Source: Pseudomonas fluorescens
GTDB taxonomy: Bacteria; Pseudomonadota; Gammaproteobacteria; Pseudomonadales; Pseudomonadaceae
DNA: 64,000 nucleotides
Direction of reading: 5' to 3'
NCBI RefSeq assembly: GCF_003732425.1
Contig: NZ_MOBX01000013.1
Span: 1,180,026 to 1,244,025 of the forward strand
Part shown: positions 26,163-35,991 of the stretch, piece by piece
Numbering within the stretch: the stretch's first letter is position 1
Layout of the letters: each line of letters begins with the position of its first letter
Notes under the pieces: model-generated
What the model was told of the DNA's origin: nothing
The model's input: only the letters and a program-made list of their open reading frames with translations
Database searches by the model: none
Program-made: the position numbers and the translations under genes

Positions 26163-26352
26163 TGACCGTTGGTCGGCCAGCGTCTGAAAAAATCTTGCCA
26201 AGGTCGCTGTGGGGACAGTTTCAGCGGCTAAAGTCGGCATGATTGATTGACCGTTATGTAGATTTCCACAAAACGGTCATTTATTTGTCATGACGGAACC
26301 GCAATCTGAATCCGTCCGTAAACAACAGGTTGATAACAACAAGGACGACTGT

Positions 26353-26547
26353 ATGCCAACACAAAACCCCCACCGCATCGTCGGTCTGTGCACCTCCAGC
26401 AAGGTGTACAGCGCGCTGACCGAACTCAAGCACCTGGAAGGCCATCGCTGCGCCAAGTTTCTTTCGCTGCTGGCGGAAAACCTCGTGCACAAAGGGCTGC
26501 TCAACGAGCGCGAAGTCATGCACATGCTCGACCAAGTGGTTGATTGA
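26353..26547 (+). CDS. Small uncharacterised protein
   Basis: A 64-residue soluble protein (MPTQNPHRIVGLCTSSKVYS, then two predicted helices ending MHMLDQVVD). ATG 26353 has an AAGGA ribosome site about 9 nt away. An ATG at 26290 would give 85 residues but has no ribosome site. I do not recognise the family. It has one Cys in GLCTSS and one in GHRCAKF. Confidence 0.55.
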   Translation: MPTQNPHRIVGLCTSSKVYSALTELKHLEGHRCAKFLSLLAENLVHKGLLNEREVMHMLDQVVD

Positions 26548-26649
26548 GCCAGCCCTCAACGGCGTCAATGACCACTATCGAAAGCGTTGATTGTCCGTAG
26601 AACCGGCGAATCTCTAAGGTAGCTCCATTGATAGATGGAGGTACTCGTC

Positions 26650-26832
26650 ATGGCTCAGGTTCAAATCATGTCCGTTATCGGCAGCGCCGTTCCCGCCTCA
26701 CTCAGGGCCTCGGGCCTGCTCGCCTGCTGGTATCTGATGCGTGATGGCGAAGCGATCAGTGGCCCGCTGACGTCCTTGCCCGCTGCGCAGGCCCTGTCGC
26801 AGAAGCTGGTCAGCGAGCCGTTTCACGCTTAA
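26650..26832 (+). CDS. Small uncharacterised protein
   Basis: A 60-residue protein starting MAQVQIMSVIGSAVPASLRA, with a weakly hydrophobic middle (GLLACWYLM) and a short soluble end. ATG 26650 has GGAGGTACTCGTC before it, a good ribosome site. Its TAA shares the TTAA palindrome with the stop of the convergent permease gene. The family is not recognised; it may be Pseudomonas-specific. Confidence 0.5.
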   Translation: MAQVQIMSVIGSAVPASLRASGLLACWYLMRDGEAISGPLTSLPAAQALSQKLVSEPFHA

Positions 26833-27890
26833 GGCAGTTGCACCTTGGGCTTGGTCTCGGCGAACAGTGCCCAGCTCGACATGAACAACGCTGCGATCAG
26901 CGGCCCGATCACAAAGCCATTCAGGCCGAAGACTGCCAGGCCACCAAGGGTCGAGATCAGAATCATGTAATCGGGCATTTTGGTGTCCTTGCCCACCAGA
27001 ATCGGTCGCATCACGTTGTCCACCAAACCGATCACGAACACGCCGAACAAGCCCAGCACCACACCTTGCCAGATCATCCCGCTGAGCAGGAAATACACCG
27101 CCACCGGCGCCCAGACAATCCCCGCGCCCACTGCGGGCAGCAGCGACAGAAACCCCATCAACACCGCCCACAGCAATGCGCTGGGGATGTCGAGAAACCA
27201 GAAAATCGCCCCGCCCAATGCGCCCTGCGTCACCGCGACCACCAGATTGCCTTTCACCGTCGCGCGTACCACGCGGTTGAACTTCAATTGCAGGCGACGC
27301 TTGTGATGCTCTTCCAGCGGCACCGCACTGCGCACCTTGCGCGCCAGCTCGGCACCGTCGCGCAGAAGGAAAAACAGCAAATACAGCATGATGAAAAAGC
27401 TCACCACGAATTCGAACGTGCCCTGGCCAAAACTGAAGGCCTGACTCGCCAGCACCTGGCTGCCCTGCATCGCCGATTTAACGATCTTCTCGCGCAGACC
27501 ATTGAGTTCACCCATGCCGAAGCGGTCGAGCAAGTGCTGAAAGTACGGCGGCAGGCTGTGTTTGAATTGCGCCAGGTAGGCGGCAATGTCCAGCTCGCCG
27601 CTTTCGATGTTCTTGTAGACCGTCGCCCCTTCCTGCACCAGCAGCACACTGAGGATGATCACCGGCAGAATCGCGATCACCAGGCAGATCGACAAGGTAC
27701 ACAGCGACGTTAGATTACGTTCCCAGCCAAATTTCGCCTGCAGCCGGCGTTGCATCGGCGCAAACACAATGCCGAGAATCACCGCCCAGAACACCGCGCC
27801 GTAGAACGGCAAGAGGATCCAGATAAACGCCACCGTGACCAGCAACAGCAGCACGGTGAGGGATTTGAATTGAAGGCTTTTTTCGTTCAT
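26829..27890 (-). CDS. AI-2E family (PerM/TqsA-like) transporter
   Basis: A 353-residue membrane protein with about eight helices. Recognisable features are the N-terminal hairpin of hydrophobic segments (LLLLVTVAFIWILLPFYGAVFW), the central soluble loop, and the C-terminal DNVMRPILVGKDTKMPDY...GGLAVFGLNGFVIGPLIAAL block typical of the family. Members have been linked to autoinducer-2 export or Na+/H+ exchange, but most have no proven substrate. It is a single gene. Confidence 0.87.
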   Translation of the reverse strand: MNEKSLQFKSLTVLLLLVTVAFIWILLPFYGAVFWAVILGIVFAPMQRRLQAKFGWERNLTSLCTLSICLVIAILPVIILSVLLVQEGATVYKNIESGELDIAAYLAQFKHSLPPYFQHLLDRFGMGELNGLREKIVKSAMQGSQVLASQAFSFGQGTFEFVVSFFIMLYLLFFLLRDGAELARKVRSAVPLEEHHKRRLQLKFNRVVRATVKGNLVVAVTQGALGGAIFWFLDIPSALLWAVLMGFLSLLPAVGAGIVWAPVAVYFLLSGMIWQGVVLGLFGVFVIGLVDNVMRPILVGKDTKMPDYMILISTLGGLAVFGLNGFVIGPLIAALFMSSWALFAETKPKVQLP

Positions 27891-28115
27891 GTCCGATCCA
27901 TGTCAGTCAGGCGTCGTGCACGCCCCGATGCTTAGTCAACCGGGGCCTGCACGAGTGCCATCTTTTATTCATGGAGCATAGTTGCGGATCAGCGCGAGCC
28001 GCTTATCGAGATCGATCACCCACAACAAAACACGCTCAGTGCAAAGCGTAGATCCAGATCAATAAGCCGCGCCCGAGTCCGCATTACCCTGCTGCGCTTT
28101 GCGACCGACACCGCC

Positions 28116-29447
28116 ATGACCTCTACCCTCGCCACCCCCGAACTGCTCGCCCCCGCCGGCACTCTGAAAAACATGCGTTACGCCTTCGCTTACGGCGCCG
28201 ATGCGGTCTACGCCGGCCAGCCGCGCTACAGCCTGCGGGTGCGCAACAACGAATTCGATCACGCCAACCTGGCACTGGGCATTCGCGAAGCGCAGGCACA
28301 GGGCAAGCGCTTTTACGTGGTGATCAACATCGCGCCGCACAACGCCAAGCTGAAGACCTTCCTCAAGGATCTGGCACCGGTCATCGACATGGCACCCGAC
28401 GCGCTGATCATGTCCGACCCGGGACTGATCATGCTCGTGCGTCGACATTTCCCGCAGATGCCGATCCACCTGTCGGTGCAGGCCAACACGGTGAACTGGG
28501 CGAGCGTCGAGTTCTGGCAGCAGCAGGGCTTGAGCCGGATCATCCTGTCGCGGGAATTGTCGCTGGAGGAAATCGGCGAGATTCGCGAGCAAGTGCCGGG
28601 CATGGAGCTGGAAGTGTTTGTCCACGGCGCGCTGTGCATGGCCTACTCCGGGCGCTGCCTGCTCTCCGGTTACATGAACAAGCGCGATGCCAATCAAGGC
28701 ACCTGCACCAACGCCTGTCGCTGGAAATACTCGGCGCAGCACGCCACGGAAAACCAGCTCGGCGAGATCGTCCAGACCTTCCAGCCCGAGCCGACACTGG
28801 GCCTTGGCACGCCCACCGATCAGGTATTTCTGCTCCAGGAAGCCAACCGTCCCGACGAATTGATGCCGGCGTTCGAGGACGAGCACGGCACTTACATCAT
28901 GAACGCCAAGGACCTGCGCGCGGTACAGCACGTCGAGCGCCTGACGCGCATGGGCGTGCACTCACTGAAAATCGAAGGCCGGACCAAATCGCACTTCTAT
29001 TGCGCGCGTACCACTCAGGTGTACCGCCGGGCGATTGATGATGCAGTCGCTGGCCGTGAGTTTGATCGTAGCCTGATGACCGATCTGGAATCGCTCGCGC
29101 AGCGTGGCTACACCGAAGGTTTTCTGCGTCGGCATGTGCATGACGAGTACCAGAATTATCAGAATGGCAGCTCGGTGTCGGACCGTCAGCAATTCGTTGG
29201 TGGGTTGACAGGTGAGCGGCGTGGGCGGCTGGCCGAGGTCAAAGTGAAGAACCGCTTTGCCCTGGGTGATCATCTGGAATTGATGACGCCCAAGGGCAAT
29301 TTCCACTTTGATCTGCATGAGTTGCAGAGCCTCAAGGGTGAGGCCATCGATGTGGCGCCGGGGGATGGGCATACGGTGTATCTGCCGATTCCGGATGCGG
29401 TGGATTTGCGGTTCGGGTTGTTGATGCGGGATTTAGGCGTTGCCTGA
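28116..29447 (+). CDS. trhP: U32-family tRNA hydroxylation protein TrhP (YegQ)
   Basis: A 443-residue U32 'peptidase' family protein whose E. coli relative YegQ/TrhP is needed for prephenate-dependent 5-hydroxyuridine at tRNA position 34. The start ELLAPAGTLKNMRYAFAYGADAVYAG is the U32 opening. The Cys-rich region VHGALCMAYSGRCLLS...NQGTCTNACRWKY contains the family signature and likely iron-sulfur ligands. The end is a C-terminal beta-domain. YegQ-length and sequence fit better than RlhA. It is a single gene with a REP pair behind it. Confidence 0.88.
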   Translation: MTSTLATPELLAPAGTLKNMRYAFAYGADAVYAGQPRYSLRVRNNEFDHANLALGIREAQAQGKRFYVVINIAPHNAKLKTFLKDLAPVIDMAPDALIMSDPGLIMLVRRHFPQMPIHLSVQANTVNWASVEFWQQQGLSRIILSRELSLEEIGEIREQVPGMELEVFVHGALCMAYSGRCLLSGYMNKRDANQGTCTNACRWKYSAQHATENQLGEIVQTFQPEPTLGLGTPTDQVFLLQEANRPDELMPAFEDEHGTYIMNAKDLRAVQHVERLTRMGVHSLKIEGRTKSHFYCARTTQVYRRAIDDAVAGREFDRSLMTDLESLAQRGYTEGFLRRHVHDEYQNYQNGSSVSDRQQFVGGLTGERRGRLAEVKVKNRFALGDHLELMTPKGNFHFDLHELQSLKGEAIDVAPGDGHTVYLPIPDAVDLRFGLLMRDLGVA

Positions 29448-29488
29448 GGAGGGGTCTGATCGAAAGTATGTATGGAGGGTTATGCCGT

Positions 29489-29555
29489 CTTCGCGAGCAG
29501 GCTCGCTCCCACAGGGGAATGCGTTCCACTGTGGGAGCGAGCCTGCTCGCGAAGG
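29489..29555. repeat. REP inverted pair after trhP
   Basis: Two facing GAGCGAGCCTGCTCGC-type palindromes only 18 nt apart, the tightest pair in the window. Confidence 0.92.
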
Positions 29556-29585
29556 GGCCGGTAAATCCAGCACAACAACCAAGTC

Positions 29586-29819
29586 TCAGCGCCGATCATC
29601 CGACAACGGCGTCGGCTCATCCGCCGGCGGCACATCCTCATCATCCGCACCCGGGTCTTTCCAATCATCCGGCCGGTCGGCGTCACTCAATGGATCGCGC
29701 CCCGGGGGCATTCCCATCGGTGAATCGTGATCAGCCAGTGACGGCTCATCGGTACCAGGCAGCGGCCGGATCGGATCGGTCGGCAGCACGCCACCCTGAA
29801 ACAGCAAATCATTCGCCAT
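29586..29819 (-). CDS. Small acidic Asp/Pro-rich protein, uncharacterised
   Basis: A 77-residue acidic protein (MANDLLFQGGVLPTDPIRP, then Asp/Pro-rich segments such as GADDEDVPPADEP). It is probably disordered. ATG 29819 has GAGGTG about 6 nt upstream; the 15 codons before it look untranslated. It resembles in composition the pair at 15852-16280. No family is known to me. Confidence 0.6.
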   Translation of the reverse strand: MANDLLFQGGVLPTDPIRPLPGTDEPSLADHDSPMGMPPGRDPLSDADRPDDWKDPGADDEDVPPADEPTPLSDDRR

Positions 29820-29912
29820 GACACACCTCAACCAAGGAGGTCCGGAAAACCCGGGCCGTACCACTTGGAATCAGGCCTTTGCACGGCGTGCTATCGAACA
29901 GACCAACGGCCA

Positions 29913-30626
29913 TCAACCCCGCGCGGAAAAGCGGTCGCGACTGTTGGTCAGGTGCAGCCACATCGCTGCCCGTGCGGCATCCGCATCCTGACGCTTGATC
30001 GCATTCAGAATCGCCTCATGTTCCAGATGGGCCAGTTGCCCGAGCTTGCTCAGGTCCGCCGCACCGCGCTCGGCGGCATTGAGGCGATGACGCGGAATCA
30101 TCGCGCTGCCCAGGTGCTGCATGATCTCGCTGAAGCAAACATTGCCGGTGGCCTCGGCGATCAGCAGATGAAAGCGCCGATCCGCCTCGACGCAACTGTC
30201 GTTGCTGTCGAGGAGCCGCTGATAGTCATCCAGCGCCTGACGCATCTGCAGCACTTGCTGCTCCGTGCGCCGTTGCGCCGCCAGCGCTGCCGCTTGGGTT
30301 TCCAGGCCCAGGCGCAATTCAAGAATGCTGCGCACACCGAGCGCCGTGTCGACATTAAGGCGTAAGCCCTGCTCCGCTACACGCTCGATGACAAAGGTGC
30401 CGATGCCATGGCGCGTCTCGACCAGCCCGGAGGCCTGCAATTTGGAAAGCGCCTCGCGCACCACCGTGCGGCTGACCCCGTATTCCTGAACGATGGAATT
30501 CTCCGACGGCAGCTTGTCGCCGGGTGACAACTGGCCGAGCAGGATGCTTTGGGTGAGCTTCTCGACCAGATCATGGGCGAGGTTGTGCGCACGTTTGCGA
30601 GCGGGGGCGTCGAGGTCTTCTTGCAT
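29913..30626 (-). CDS. GntR/FCD-family regulator of the glucarate genes
   Basis: A 237-residue regulator of the FadR/FCD class. The N-terminal winged helix (LSPGDKLPSENSIVQEYGVSRTVVREALSKL) is followed by an all-helical FCD domain with metal/ligand residues (RRFHLLIAEATGN, HRLNAAE, HEAILNAIKRQD). It is divergent from the permease and glucarate dehydratase genes, whose intergenic region carries TTGTnnGACAA sites. It is probably a repressor relieved by a hexarate or its breakdown product. Confidence 0.85.
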   Translation of the reverse strand: MQEDLDAPARKRAHNLAHDLVEKLTQSILLGQLSPGDKLPSENSIVQEYGVSRTVVREALSKLQASGLVETRHGIGTFVIERVAEQGLRLNVDTALGVRSILELRLGLETQAAALAAQRRTEQQVLQMRQALDDYQRLLDSNDSCVEADRRFHLLIAEATGNVCFSEIMQHLGSAMIPRHRLNAAERGAADLSKLGQLAHLEHEAILNAIKRQDADAARAAMWLHLTNSRDRFSARG

Positions 30627-30701
30627 GGTCGATTCCGGTGATCGGGGCTTGTGGATCGTAGCATCCTGCGGGGATGACCAAGTTGAGTTTAGCGGCTCAG
30701 C

Positions 30702-30712
30702 TTGTATGACAA
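30702..30712. promoter_or_regulatory. Candidate FCD-regulator operator TTGTATGACAA
   Basis: TTGT-ATG-ACAA is a palindrome of the TnGTnnnACnA type known for FadR/FCD regulators, 76 bp before the regulator gene. Confidence 0.5.
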
Positions 30713-30878
30713 CATTCGAATAAATCTAAATATCTTCAGGCAGTCTTGGCGATCAAAGCCGTTTTTCCGAGGGATGCCGCCACGTTCTACGACCTGAAAA
30801 CTCCAATAAACGCTGGACATTAACGCAAAACAGCATAAAAAACCGCCTTCCCAGAGAAAAATAATCGGCCCCACCCAC

Positions 30879-30889
30879 TTGTAGGACAA
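30879..30889. promoter_or_regulatory. Candidate FCD-regulator operator TTGTAGGACAA
   Basis: A second TTGT-N3-ACAA palindrome, close to the permease gene. A half-matching TTGTATGA follows at about 30900. Sites near both divergent genes suggest joint control. Confidence 0.5.
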
Positions 30890-30970
30890 AAATTCTGAGT
30901 TGTATGATGTCTATCAACAACGCAGCACCTGCCCTACCCCGCATAAAAATAATCAGTGGGAGAAAACCAA

Positions 30971-32317
30971 GTGAAAACCTCCGTCTCCGGGATGAACGAG
31001 GGCGTCGATTCGACACTCGCATCGGCCATCTCGAAAGTAAAACGCCACGTCCTGCCGCTCTTCGTCATCATGTTCATCGTCAATTACATTGACCGGGTGA
31101 ATATCGGTTTCGTCCGCACCCACATGGAACACGACCTCGGTATTGGTGCCGCCGCTTATGGCTTCGGCGCCGGGCTGTTCTTCATCGGTTACGCGCTGTT
31201 CGAAGTCCCGTCGAACATGCTTCTGCAGAAAGTCGGCGCACGCATCTGGCTGACTCGCATCATGTTCACCTGGGGCCTGGTCGCCGCCGGCATGGCGTTC
31301 ATTCAGAACGAAACCCACTTCTATGTGTTGCGCTTTTTGCTTGGCGTAGCCGAGGCCGGGTTCTTTCCCGGGGTGATCTATTACTTCACCCGCTGGCTGC
31401 CCGGCGCCGAGCGCGGCAAGGCCATTGCGATCTTCCTCAGCGGCTCGGCTGTGGCATCGTTGATCTCCGGCCCGCTGTCCGGCCTGCTCCTGCAGATCAA
31501 CGGGCTGGGCATGCACGGCTGGCAGTGGATGTACTTTATTGAAGGGATGTTCTCGGTGGGCCTGTGTGTGTTCGTCTGGTTCTGGCTCGACGCCAAACCC
31601 CACGACGCGAAATGGCTGACCCGCGCCGAACAGGACGCACTGGTCAACGCCATCGACGCTGAACAGAAGGCCCGCGAAGCCGCGACGCCAATCCGGCCGT
31701 CCATGGGCAAACTGCTCAAAGACCGGCAGATCATCCTGTTCTGCCTGATCTACTTTTTCATTCAGCTGACCATCTACGCCGCGACCTTCTGGCTGCCAAG
31801 CATCATCAAGAAAATGGGCGAGATGAGCGACTTCCAGGTCGGCCTGTTCAACTCGATTCCATGGTTGCTGTCGATCATCGGCATGTACGCCTTCGCTTCG
31901 TTCTCGGCCAAGTGGAAACACCAGCAGGCGTGGGTCGCCACCGCCCTGTTGATTGCCGCAGCGGGGATGTTTATGTCCACCACCGGCGGGCCGATCTTCG
32001 CTTTCGTTGCGATCTGCTTTGCCGCGCTAGGGTTCAAATCCGCGTCGTCGCTGTTCTGGCCGATTCCGCAGGCGTATCTGGATGCGCGCATCGCTGCAGC
32101 GGTGATCGCGCTGATCAACTCGGTGGGCAACCTTGGCGGCTTCGTTGCGCCGACCACGTTCGGCCTGCTCGAAGAACACACCGGCTCGATTCAGGGCGGC
32201 CTCTATGGCCTGGCCGCGACGTCGATCATTGCCGCAATCATTGTCTTCTTCGCGCGCACCACACCGAAACCCGCTGCCGACATCGCCGTGGTCGAGACCG
32301 CGCCGAAACACGCCTGA
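30971..32317 (+). CDS. MFS hexarate permease (glucarate/galactarate type)
   Basis: A permease of about 448 residues in the anion:cation symporter branch of the MFS. Helix 1-2 has [15 protein letters not shown], and loop 2-3 with helix 4 shows the [30 protein letters not shown] segment typical of that branch. It is followed within 25 nt by glucarate dehydratase, so glucarate or galactarate is the likely substrate. GTG 30971 is chosen for the GGGAG ribosome site; GTG 30956 and ATG 30992 are alternatives. Confidence 0.82.
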   Translation: MKTSVSGMNEGVDSTLASAISKVKRHVLPLFVIMFIVNYIDRVNIGFVRTHMEHDLGIGAAAYGFGAGLFFIGYALFEVPSNMLLQKVGARIWLTRIMFTWGLVAAGMAFIQNETHFYVLRFLLGVAEAGFFPGVIYYFTRWLPGAERGKAIAIFLSGSAVASLISGPLSGLLLQINGLGMHGWQWMYFIEGMFSVGLCVFVWFWLDAKPHDAKWLTRAEQDALVNAIDAEQKAREAATPIRPSMGKLLKDRQIILFCLIYFFIQLTIYAATFWLPSIIKKMGEMSDFQVGLFNSIPWLLSIIGMYAFASFSAKWKHQQAWVATALLIAAAGMFMSTTGGPIFAFVAICFAALGFKSASSLFWPIPQAYLDARIAAAVIALINSVGNLGGFVAPTTFGLLEEHTGSIQGGLYGLAATSIIAAIIVFFARTTPKPAADIAVVETAPKHA

Positions 32318-32342
32318 ATTCTGCATAAGAAGGATAAAAACC

Positions 32343-33686
32343 ATGACTGCACACGACACTGCCAAAGCCCCGATCATCACCGACATGCAAGTCATCCCGG
32401 TGGCCGGCCACGACGGCATGCTGCTCAATCTGAGCGGCGCCCACGGGCCGTTTTTCACCCGCAACATCGTCATTCTCAAGGACAACGCCGGCCACACCGG
32501 CGTCGGTGAAGTGCCCGGTGGCGAGCGTATTCGCCAGACCCTGGAAGATGCGCGCAGCCTGGTAATCGGCAGCCCGATCGGCACGTATCAGAAGATCCTC
32601 AATCAAGTGCGCCAGACCTTCGCCGACCGCGATGCTGGCGGTCGTGGTCTGCAGACTTTCGATCTGCGCATCACCATCCACGCGGTGACCGGCCTCGAAG
32701 CCGCGCTGCTCGATCTGCTCGGCCAGCATCTCGATGTACCGGTGGCGGCGTTGCTCGGCGAGGGTCAGCAACGCGATGACGTGAAGATGCTCGGTTATCT
32801 GTTCTACGTGGGTGATCAGCGTGAAACCGACCTTGCTTACCGCAGCGAACCGGACGCCGACAACGACTGGTTCCGCGTGCGTCACGAGAAGGCGATGACC
32901 GCTGAAGCCGTGGTGCGCCTCGCCGAAGCGGCCCATGCGAAGTACGGTTTCAAGGACTTCAAACTCAAGGGCGGCGTGCTCAGTGGCGATGCGGAAATTG
33001 AAGCCGTCACAGCGCTGGCCGAACGCTTTCCCGAGGCGCGCATCACCCTCGATCCGAACGGCGCGTGGTCACTGAAAGAAGCCATCCGTTTGTGCCGTGA
33101 TCAGCACCAGGTACTCGCCTATGCCGAAGACCCCTGCGGCGCGGAAAACGGCTATTCCGGCCGCGAAGTCATGGCCGAGTTCCGTCGTGCCACCGGACTG
33201 AAAACCGCCACCAACATGATCGCCACTGACTGGCGCGAAATGGGCCACGCGATCCAGCTGCAGTCGGTGGACATTCCACTGGCCGACCCGCATTTCTGGA
33301 CCATGCAGGGCTCGGTGCGCGTGGCGCAGATGTGCCATGAGTGGGGCCTGACCTGGGGCTCACACTCCAACAATCACTTCGATATCTCGCTGGCGATGTT
33401 CACCCATGTCGCTGCGGCCGCACCGGGCGAGATCACCGCGATCGACACCCACTGGATCTGGCAGGACGGCCAGCGCCTGACCAAGGCGCCGCTGCAAATT
33501 GTCGACGGTCTGGTGCAGGTGCCGAAGAAACCGGGGCTGGGCGTCGAGCTGGACATGGACCAGGTGGCCAAGGCCCACGAACTGTATAAAGGCATGGGCC
33601 TCGGCGCGCGCGATGACAGCGTGGCGATGCAGTTTCTGATTCCGGGCTGGAAGTTCGATAACAAGCGGCCGTGTCTGGTGCGCTGA
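32343..33686 (+). CDS. gudD: Glucarate dehydratase
   Basis: A 447-residue enolase-superfamily dehydratase, normal length for GudD. The two bases are visible: the KxK motif in DFKLKGG and the His in [11 protein letters not shown]. The metal ligands lie in [14 protein letters not shown] and ATNMIATDW. It converts D-glucarate to 5-keto-4-deoxyglucarate in the cytoplasm. ATG 32343 follows AAGAAGGATAAAAACC. The next pathway enzymes (5-keto-4-deoxyglucarate dehydratase, ketoglutarate semialdehyde dehydrogenase) are not in this window. Confidence 0.95.
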   Translation: MTAHDTAKAPIITDMQVIPVAGHDGMLLNLSGAHGPFFTRNIVILKDNAGHTGVGEVPGGERIRQTLEDARSLVIGSPIGTYQKILNQVRQTFADRDAGGRGLQTFDLRITIHAVTGLEAALLDLLGQHLDVPVAALLGEGQQRDDVKMLGYLFYVGDQRETDLAYRSEPDADNDWFRVRHEKAMTAEAVVRLAEAAHAKYGFKDFKLKGGVLSGDAEIEAVTALAERFPEARITLDPNGAWSLKEAIRLCRDQHQVLAYAEDPCGAENGYSGREVMAEFRRATGLKTATNMIATDWREMGHAIQLQSVDIPLADPHFWTMQGSVRVAQMCHEWGLTWGSHSNNHFDISLAMFTHVAAAAPGEITAIDTHWIWQDGQRLTKAPLQIVDGLVQVPKKPGLGVELDMDQVAKAHELYKGMGLGARDDSVAMQFLIPGWKFDNKRPCLVR

Positions 33687-33700
33687 TGCCTCACTAATAA

Positions 33701-33780
33701 CTGTAGGAGCTGCCGAACGCTGCGATCTTTTGATCTTAAAAACAGAATCAAAAGATCGCAGCCTCCGGCAGCTCCTACAG
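33701..33780. repeat. TAGGAGCTGCCG-family long palindrome after gudD
   Basis: CTGTAGGAGCTGCCG...CTGCGATCTTTTGAT on one side and its complement on the other form an 80-bp hairpin with a short centre. It is one of four copies of this family in the window and lies between convergent genes. Confidence 0.92.
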
Positions 33781-33788
33781 GGTTTGTG

Positions 33789-34661
33789 TCAGGTAGAGAT
33801 TTGCAGCAGCCAGTTTTTGAAGGCTGTCATCGCCGCTGTTTCAGGCCGCGACTGCAACCGCGTCAACCAGTAGCTCCCCGTCGTAATCTCAATCGCAAAC
33901 GGCTGACAAATCGCCTCCGCCGCCAGTTGCCGGGCGAACATCAACGGCGGCGCCAACGCGACCCCGCCACCCTGCAACGCCGCCTCCATCATCGCCAGCG
34001 ACGAGTCGAAGACAATGCTCTGCGGTGGCGCCGCATGGGTCGCCAAACCGGCAGCCTGAAACCACTCCGGCCATTCATCGGTGCGATAAGAGCGCAGCAA
34101 GGTCTGCTGCAAAAGATCCCCCGGCGAATGCAATTGCCGGGCGATTTCCGGCACGCACAACACCGACAGCGGTGCATCGAGCAAACGCGTCGCTTCGATG
34201 CCATGCCACGCCCCGGCGCCGAAGCGGATCGCGTAATCCAGCCCTTCTGCCGCGACATCCACGCGATTGTTGTTGGTCGACAGCCGCAAATCTATGAGCG
34301 GATGTTTCGCCCGGAAGTCCGCCAGCCTCGGCAACAACCAACCTACGGCGAAGGTGCCCACCGCGCCGACGGTCAACATTTCGCGATACTGTCCACCGGC
34401 GAGACGTTCGAGAATCTGCGCGATGTGATCGAACGAAGTGCTCAGCACCGGCAGCAAGGTTTCGCCTTCACTGGTCAGCATCAGCCCACGGGGCAGGCGT
34501 TTGAACAGGGTAACGTTGAGTTGCGCCTCAAGGCTTTTCACCTGATGGCTGACCGCCGCTTGTGTGACGCACAGCTCCACGGCCGCGCGAGTGAAACTCA
34601 AATGACGCGCGGACGCTTCAAAGGCGCGCAGTGCATTGAGCGGCAATTGAGGTCGAATCAT
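33789..34661 (-). CDS. ampR: LysR regulator of the chromosomal beta-lactamase
   Basis: A 290-residue AmpR. The opening IRPQLPLNALRAFEASARHL and helix-turn-helix CVTQAAVSHQVKSLEAQL are near-identical to P. aeruginosa AmpR as I recall it. In enterobacteria AmpR senses muropeptides and switches ampC on. It is divergent from ampC, the standard arrangement. ATG 34661 is chosen from the family start; TTG 34673 and ATG 34667 are in frame upstream. Confidence 0.9.
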   Translation of the reverse strand: MIRPQLPLNALRAFEASARHLSFTRAAVELCVTQAAVSHQVKSLEAQLNVTLFKRLPRGLMLTSEGETLLPVLSTSFDHIAQILERLAGGQYREMLTVGAVGTFAVGWLLPRLADFRAKHPLIDLRLSTNNNRVDVAAEGLDYAIRFGAGAWHGIEATRLLDAPLSVLCVPEIARQLHSPGDLLQQTLLRSYRTDEWPEWFQAAGLATHAAPPQSIVFDSSLAMMEAALQGGGVALAPPLMFARQLAAEAICQPFAIEITTGSYWLTRLQSRPETAAMTAFKNWLLQIST

Positions 34662-34706
34662 GCCCATTCCCAAATTTTTCTAATGGCTCGTGCGAGTTTT
34701 CATCGT

Positions 34707-34735
34707 TTGTCGATTGTCGCCGCGCTGACTAGATT
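34707..34735 (+). promoter_or_regulatory. Candidate ampC promoter
   Basis: TTGTCG (34707-34712) and TAGATT (34730-34735) are separated by exactly 17 nt, in the ampR-ampC gap about 90 nt before ampC. An AmpR site upstream is expected (AATTTTTCTAATGG region), but I cannot define it. Confidence 0.5.
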
Positions 34736-34821
34736 GGCGGCGCTGATCAGCCACCCAACAAAGAAAACGCCCGCAGTGTAGCGGGATAACACTATCAACA
34801 CTCATGGAGAGTGATTCATTC

Positions 34822-35988
34822 ATGCCATCCATTCAATCGAGCAAAGTCATTTCCTGCGCCGCTTTCGGCCTGTTTTTTGGTGCCACATCCTGTCTCGCCG
34901 CCGTATCCAGCGATGCGCAGTTGCAAGCGTTGGTCAACGACGCGGTAACGCCCGTGATGCAGCAGCAGAACATTCCCGGCCTGACCGTAGCACTGACCGT
35001 TAACGGCAAGGCGCATTACTTTAACTACGGCGTCACCAGCAAAGACACCGCGCAAAAAGTCAGCGAAAACACCCTGTTCGAAATCGGCTCGGTGAGCAAA
35101 ACCTTCACCGCCACCCTTGCCGGTTACGCCCAGGCCAGCGGCAAACTCGACCTGTCGACCAAGGCCAGTCAGCTCTGGCCTGAATTGAAAGGCAGTGCCT
35201 TCGACAATATCAGCGTGTTGCAACTGGGCACCTACAGCGCCGGCGGTTTGCCGCTGCAATTCCCCGACAATGCCGACTCGCCTGACAAGATGCTCGGCTA
35301 TTTCCAGCAGTGGAAACCGGTTTATCCGGCAGGCAGCCATCGCCAGTATTCCAACCCCAGCCTGGGCCTGTTCGGTTATCTGGCCGCAAAAAGCCTCGGC
35401 CAGCCGTTTGAGCAGGCGATGACACAGACCTTGCTGCCGAAACTCGGTTTGCAGCACACCTACCTCAGCGTGCCTGCCGCGCAAATGAGCCTGTATGCGC
35501 AGGGCTATGACAAGAACGACAAACCGGTCCGCGTCAGCCCCGGCGCGCTGGACGCGCAGGCCTATGGCGTGAAAACCAGCGCGGTGGACATGCTGCGTTA
35601 CGTACAGGCCAACCTGAAACCTGAAACGCTTGAAGCGTCCCTGCAAAAAACCATCGCCAACACCCACACCGGTTATTACACCGTCGGCGACATGACCCAG
35701 GGCCTGGGTTGGGAAATGTACCGCTACCCGATCAGCCTGGAGCGCTTGCTCGCCGGCAACTCGACGGAAATGGCCATGGAGGCGCACAAGGTGCAGTGGC
35801 TGAATCCGCCGCGACCGCAACCGGATAATGTGTTGATCAACAAGACCGGCTCGACGGGTGGCTTCGGGGCTTACGTGGCGTTTGTGCCGAGCAAGGATAT
35901 TGGCATCGTGATCATGGCCAACAAGAACTTCCCGATTCCTGAGCGGGTGAAGGTCGCCCACAAAATCCTCAGTGCTGTCGCTGACTGA
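34822..35988 (+). CDS. ampC: Class C beta-lactamase
   Basis: A 388-residue AmpC-type cephalosporinase. Signal peptide residues 1-27 end at LAAVS. The catalytic motifs are intact: Ser90-Val-Ser-Lys93 (SVSK), Tyr176-Ser-Asn178 (YSN) and KTGSTGG near residue 340. It hydrolyses beta-lactams in the periplasm. The downstream ampC stop is followed by a long palindrome and a bidirectional terminator. ATG 34822 is used; ATG 34804 is in frame and possible. Confidence 0.95.
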   Translation: MPSIQSSKVISCAAFGLFFGATSCLAAVSSDAQLQALVNDAVTPVMQQQNIPGLTVALTVNGKAHYFNYGVTSKDTAQKVSENTLFEIGSVSKTFTATLAGYAQASGKLDLSTKASQLWPELKGSAFDNISVLQLGTYSAGGLPLQFPDNADSPDKMLGYFQQWKPVYPAGSHRQYSNPSLGLFGYLAAKSLGQPFEQAMTQTLLPKLGLQHTYLSVPAAQMSLYAQGYDKNDKPVRVSPGALDAQAYGVKTSAVDMLRYVQANLKPETLEASLQKTIANTHTGYYTVGDMTQGLGWEMYRYPISLERLLAGNSTEMAMEAHKVQWLNPPRPQPDNVLINKTGSTGGFGAYVAFVPSKDIGIVIMANKNFPIPERVKVAHKILSAVAD

Positions 35989-35991
35989 AAA

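Noticed and set aside
32133..32342. 70 extra codons upstream of gudD
   Set aside because: They overlap the permease gene in another frame; the family start and ribosome site are at 32343.
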